Shown piece after piece: positions 7,885 through 10,838 of a stretch of 10,838 nt of DNA. This DNA is from Flavobacteriales bacterium (lineage in GTDB: Bacteria > Bacteroidota > Bacteroidia > Flavobacteriales > BACL11). Under the pieces are notes generated by a model. It did no database searches. It worked only from the letters and a program-made list of their open reading frames with translations, and was not told the DNA's origin. The translations under genes and the position numbers were made by a program. Location: contig DUAL01000295.1 in assembly GCA_012960835.1 (NCBI GenBank), positions 1-10,838 on the forward strand, written 5' to 3'. Within the stretch, counting starts at the first letter, position 1. Every line of letters begins with the position of its first letter.

Positions 7885-10089
7885 ATGATTAAAAGAATAC
7901 TTACCCTATTTATTGTTGCCTTTGCAACAATTTCAAATGCACAAAACACTTTTACTGCTGAAGTATTGGACAGTGAAAATAAAGAGGTATTAATTGGCGC
8001 TTCACTTATTTTAAAAGGAACTACAAATGGCGTAAGCACAGATGTTACCGGATTGGCAATCCTTAAAAATATTCCAAGTGGAGAGCAAACGATAGTTGTT
8101 TCCTATATTGGATATGAGGATGAGCATTTAAGATTTATCTTCCCAATTGAAAGAGAGAAAGTGCATACTGTTTTACTAACTCCTTCCGATACAGAAATAG
8201 ACGAAATAATTATTGAAGCAACAAGAGGAAACAGAACAGTTGCTAACTTGCCTACCCGAACTGAGGTACTGACAGAAGAAATAGATGAAGCAGCAAGTAT
8301 GGAACCGAGTAAAATCTCTCATTTAATAACCCATTCTACAGGAATACAAGTACAAACTACAGCTGCAGGATCGAATGGTGCGGTAGTCAGAATTCAGGGC
8401 TTGAACGGAAGATATACCCAAATGTTAAAAGATGGTTTCCCTCTGTATGGAGGTTTTTCTGGGAGTTTGGATATTTTGCAAATTCCACCTTTAGATTTAC
8501 GACAAGTGGAATATGTGAAAGGTTCTGCTTCTACCCTTTATGGCGGAGGAGCAATTTCTGGATTAATTAATTTACTTACCAAAAAAGCGAATAAGGACGA
8601 AACACTTCTACACATTAATCTATCTCATATTGGTGCAAGGGATTTTAATGCTTTTACTTCCAAACGATTTGGGAAATGGGGATTTACTAATTTGGCTTCT
8701 ATGCATATTCATAACCCTTATGATGCAGATGAAGATGGTTTTTCTGACATTGCACAAGTATCTAAATTTAATTTTAACCCAAAACTATTTTATAATCCAA
8801 ATAAGAAAACAGATTTGTATTTTGGAGCTACTATCTCTAAGGAAAATAGAAAAGGAGGAAGTATGAGTAAAATAAATAACGAGAACCCTGACACTCTTTA
8901 CTTTTTAGATAAGCAGGAAAGCAGCCGTTTTACTACACAGTTTTCAGCAAACTACAAATTTAGTGAAACTAAAACGATAACACTAAAAAATAGTATTTCT
9001 TCCTTTGATAGGTACATCAATATTGATGAAAATATTTTAGGAACTTCCGCTACATTTGTAGGAAATCAACTAAATAGTTTTACTGAATTGAATTTGAATA
9101 TTAATAAAGAAAAACAAAATATCAATATTGGTATTAATGCACTATCAGATAAATTTAAAGAAGATAATTTTTTCTCTCAACCGCTGAGAAATCAAGAATA
9201 TCAAACTCTTGGATTATACATCAATCACCTTTGGGATGTAACAGATAAGTTAGCTTTGGAAAGTGGATTGAGAACTGATAAAGTAGATGCCTCAACCTTA
9301 AATACAGAAAACGGAGGCCAATCCTTTATACTACCTAAAATATCTGCTTTGTACAAACTTACTCCAGAACTTTCTATCCGTTTAGGAGGAGGAATGGGAT
9401 ACAGAATGCCAACCATTTTTAATGAGGAAGCAGAGCCTTATGGATACAAGAATGTGCAAACAATTGATTTTGGAAACTTAATTGCTGAAGAATCTTACGG
9501 CAGTAACATTGACTTTAAATACCAATCTACTTTTGGCTTGGATAATGTATTACTTTCCTTAAACCAAATGTTCTTTTACAATGTAATTGATAACCCCATT
9601 ACCTTAAATGAAAATGATATCGATAATCTGTTTTATGAACAGACAAACGACTCTTTATTCTCTAAAGGATATGAATCTCAAATAAAACTAACTGTGGGTA
9701 AATTCACTTGGTTTTTTGGTTATACTTATACGGATGCTTATCTGGAAAATGGGAAAAACAAAAATCCACTTACACTTACTCCAAAACACAGTATAAAAGG
9801 AGATTTACTATTTGTAGTAGAAGATAAATGGCGTATTGGTTGGGATTATGATTATAAATCAGGGCAATTCCTGAATAATAGTCATATTACTGAAAGTTTA
9901 TTTACAACAGGAATTATTGTAGAGCGTACGATTGATAATTTTGTAATATTCCTTAATGCTGAAAATTTTACAGATGTTAGGCAATCCAATACTGGAAATG
10001 TACTTGAAAATGGAAGTCCTCAATTTACAGAAGTTTGGGCGCCATTGGACGGATATTTCTTTAATATGGGATTGAAAATTAAATTATAA
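7885..10089 (+). CDS. TonB-dependent outer-membrane receptor with carboxypeptidase-regulatory-like domain
   Basis: This 734-residue outer-membrane importer has a signal peptide at residues 1-20 (cleavage after SNA or at Q20). A carboxypeptidase D regulatory-like (CarbopepD_reg_2 type) Ig-fold spans about 23-98, with LIGASLILKGTTNGVSTD and VVSYIGYED. A TonB-box-like stretch, EIDEIIIEATRG (104-115), follows. The plug spans about 118-233: VVRIQGLNGRYTQMLKDGFP, LRQVEYVKGSASTLYGGGAI and GLINLLTKK. The rest alternates short polar and aromatic strands, as expected for a 22-strand barrel. DADEDGFSD (280-288) in a likely loop resembles a calcium-binding D-x-D-x-D-G. The protein ends in GLKIKL, without the usual terminal aromatic residue. 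No SusD partner is adjacent, so it is more like siderophore, heme, metal or cobalamin receptors than a glycan SusCD pair; the substrate cannot be assigned. It is the last gene of the plus-strand group, 12 bases after mscS. Its stop lies 2 bases from that of the converging gene. Confidence 0.92.
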   Translation: MIKRILTLFIVAFATISNAQNTFTAEVLDSENKEVLIGASLILKGTTNGVSTDVTGLAILKNIPSGEQTIVVSYIGYEDEHLRFIFPIEREKVHTVLLTPSDTEIDEIIIEATRGNRTVANLPTRTEVLTEEIDEAASMEPSKISHLITHSTGIQVQTTAAGSNGAVVRIQGLNGRYTQMLKDGFPLYGGFSGSLDILQIPPLDLRQVEYVKGSASTLYGGGAISGLINLLTKKANKDETLLHINLSHIGARDFNAFTSKRFGKWGFTNLASMHIHNPYDADEDGFSDIAQVSKFNFNPKLFYNPNKKTDLYFGATISKENRKGGSMSKINNENPDTLYFLDKQESSRFTTQFSANYKFSETKTITLKNSISSFDRYINIDENILGTSATFVGNQLNSFTELNLNINKEKQNINIGINALSDKFKEDNFFSQPLRNQEYQTLGLYINHLWDVTDKLALESGLRTDKVDASTLNTENGGQSFILPKISALYKLTPELSIRLGGGMGYRMPTIFNEEAEPYGYKNVQTIDFGNLIAEESYGSNIDFKYQSTFGLDNVLLSLNQMFFYNVIDNPITLNENDIDNLFYEQTNDSLFSKGYESQIKLTVGKFTWFFGYTYTDAYLENGKNKNPLTLTPKHSIKGDLLFVVEDKWRIGWDYDYKSGQFLNNSHITESLFTTGIIVERTIDNFVIFLNAENFTDVRQSNTGNVLENGSPQFTEVWAPLDGYFFNMGLKIKL

Positions 10090-10091
10090 TT

Positions 10092-10838
10092 CTACTCAAT
10101 AGTAATTCTTTTCTCTACTGTTCCATCATCATAGATGTAAAAGAGTAGTTCGTTTCTATTTTTGTTTATTTTTTTCCCTAAAATATTAGTAATTTTTAAA
10201 AGTTTTCTTTCTGAATTAAATTCTAAAATACTTGTAGGAACATTAGTAACAGTAAAAACTACATTTATAATACATCCTGCTTTATCTTTAACATCACAGC
10301 TATATATACCATTAGAAGATGGTGTAATAGTTTGCACAGTGTCACCTGCATTCCACAAGTAGCTGTATGGTGGTGTGCCTCCACTTACATTGACTGTTAA
10401 ATCAAGTACAGACTGACTAATTGAAGCAGTTAGTGGAGAGGGTTCAGTAACTACATATGTTTCTGCTGTACTATTTCCATTGGCATCTGTAACAGTTACA
10501 ATATAAGTGCCCGCAACTAAATTAAAAATATCTTGACTTGTAGCCGTGAATCCATTTGGGCCTGTCCAAGAGAAAGTAAAAGGAAAAGCAGTCCCAAAAA
10601 TATCTAACATAATAAATCCATCTGAAAATCCATTACAACTAACATCTACCAATTTATCAAGATCAACCATTGGCGGAGAAACAACAATACTATTCAGAGA
10701 ATTACCTAAGTAGTAAACAATATCTCCATAAGGATTTCCTGCAGAATCTGTTTCAATTTCAACCAAACTCCAAGTTATTGTAGAGTCATTAGTTCTCCAG
10801 CTATAACGACTCTCATTCCAAGATATAGAACCACTAGC
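10092..10838 (-). CDS. C-terminal part of a SprB-repeat surface protein with short sorting-type tail (5' end outside window)
   Basis: The frame is open from the right edge (10838) to the TAG at 10092, giving 248 visible residues. The TTG at 10764-10766 is an internal codon, not a start: reading continues upstream through ASGSISWNESRYSWR without a stop. Visible residues about 65-136 form one SprB repeat: DVSCNGFSDG, SWTGPNGF, LVAGTYIVTVTDANGN and VTEPSPL. A second, shorter repeat covers about 140-200: VSGGTPPYSYLW, GIYSCDVKDKAGC. SprB repeats come from the large gliding adhesin of Flavobacterium and occur in many T9SS-exported surface proteins. The last 45 residues (204-248: SILEFNSERKLLKITNILGK, then LFYIYDDGTVEKRITIE) resemble the second half of a T9SS type A sorting domain. 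Surface or extracellular location is inferred. The full length and N-terminal domains are unknown. The gene converges head-on with the receptor gene with no room for a terminator between them. Confidence 0.85.
   Translation of the reverse strand, partial: ASGSISWNESRYSWRTNDSTITWSLVEIETDSAGNPYGDIVYYLGNSLNSIVVSPPMVDLDKLVDVSCNGFSDGFIMLDIFGTAFPFTFSWTGPNGFTATSQDIFNLVAGTYIVTVTDANGNSTAETYVVTEPSPLTASISQSVLDLTVNVSGGTPPYSYLWNAGDTVQTITPSSNGIYSCDVKDKAGCIINVVFTVTNVPTSILEFNSERKLLKITNILGKKINKNRNELLFYIYDDGTVEKRITIE

Noticed and set aside
10091..10148. Hairpin terminator from CTACTC (10092-10097) pairing with GAGTAG (10143-10148)
   Set aside because: The stem is six pairs with a loop of about 45 bases and lies inside the coding part of the opposing gene; not a credible terminator.
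10764..10766. TTG as start codon of the right-edge gene
   Set aside because: The frame stays open without a stop through all 24 codons upstream to the window edge, and no signal peptide follows the TTG, so the gene is a 3' fragment of a longer one.

Overview
The window is AT-rich DNA with the hallmarks of a Bacteroidota genome, most likely a marine-type Flavobacteriales-like organism. Three things support this: type IX secretion (T9SS) C-terminal sorting domains, SprB-type adhesin repeats and a TonB-dependent receptor carrying an N-terminal carboxypeptidase-regulatory-like domain; start codons with no clear Shine-Dalgarno sequence; and a TAnnTTTG-type -7 promoter element. No RNA gene, CRISPR array, insertion sequence or phage gene was recognised. 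No stretch longer than about 110 bases lacks a gene.

Layout. Positions 1-3534 (minus strand) hold a two-gene secreted-protein unit. A 908-residue Asp-box (BNR/sortilin-like) beta-propeller protein with a lipobox and a T9SS sorting tail comes first. One base after its stop codon starts a LamG (concanavalin-like) protein whose last visible residues form a dockerin-type calcium loop; this gene runs off the left edge. Positions 3535-3644 are a divergent promoter region with a three-copy heptamer tandem repeat and a good -7 element facing right. Positions 3645-10089 (plus strand) hold three closely spaced genes: a fused, adenosylcobalamin-dependent isobutyryl-CoA mutase (IcmF), an MscS-type mechanosensitive channel and a TonB-dependent outer-membrane receptor. 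From the right edge, a minus-strand gene converges on the receptor, with only 2 bases between the two stop codons. It encodes the end of a SprB-repeat protein with a compact sorting-type tail, and its start lies outside the window.

How the genes fit together. The outer genes encode surface or secreted proteins (carbohydrate/ligand-binding, adhesin-like). The central trio could be one transcript: a B12-dependent acyl-CoA rearrangement enzyme, an inner-membrane osmotic valve and an outer-membrane importer. Whether the receptor brings in cobalamin for IcmF is only a hypothesis; no cobalamin riboswitch was recognised. I see no clear sign of a wholly new system. The points most worth a second look are the lipobox plus T9SS tail on one protein, the dockerin-like module in its operon partner, the short sorting tail of the SprB protein, and the composition of the icmF-mscS-receptor cluster.
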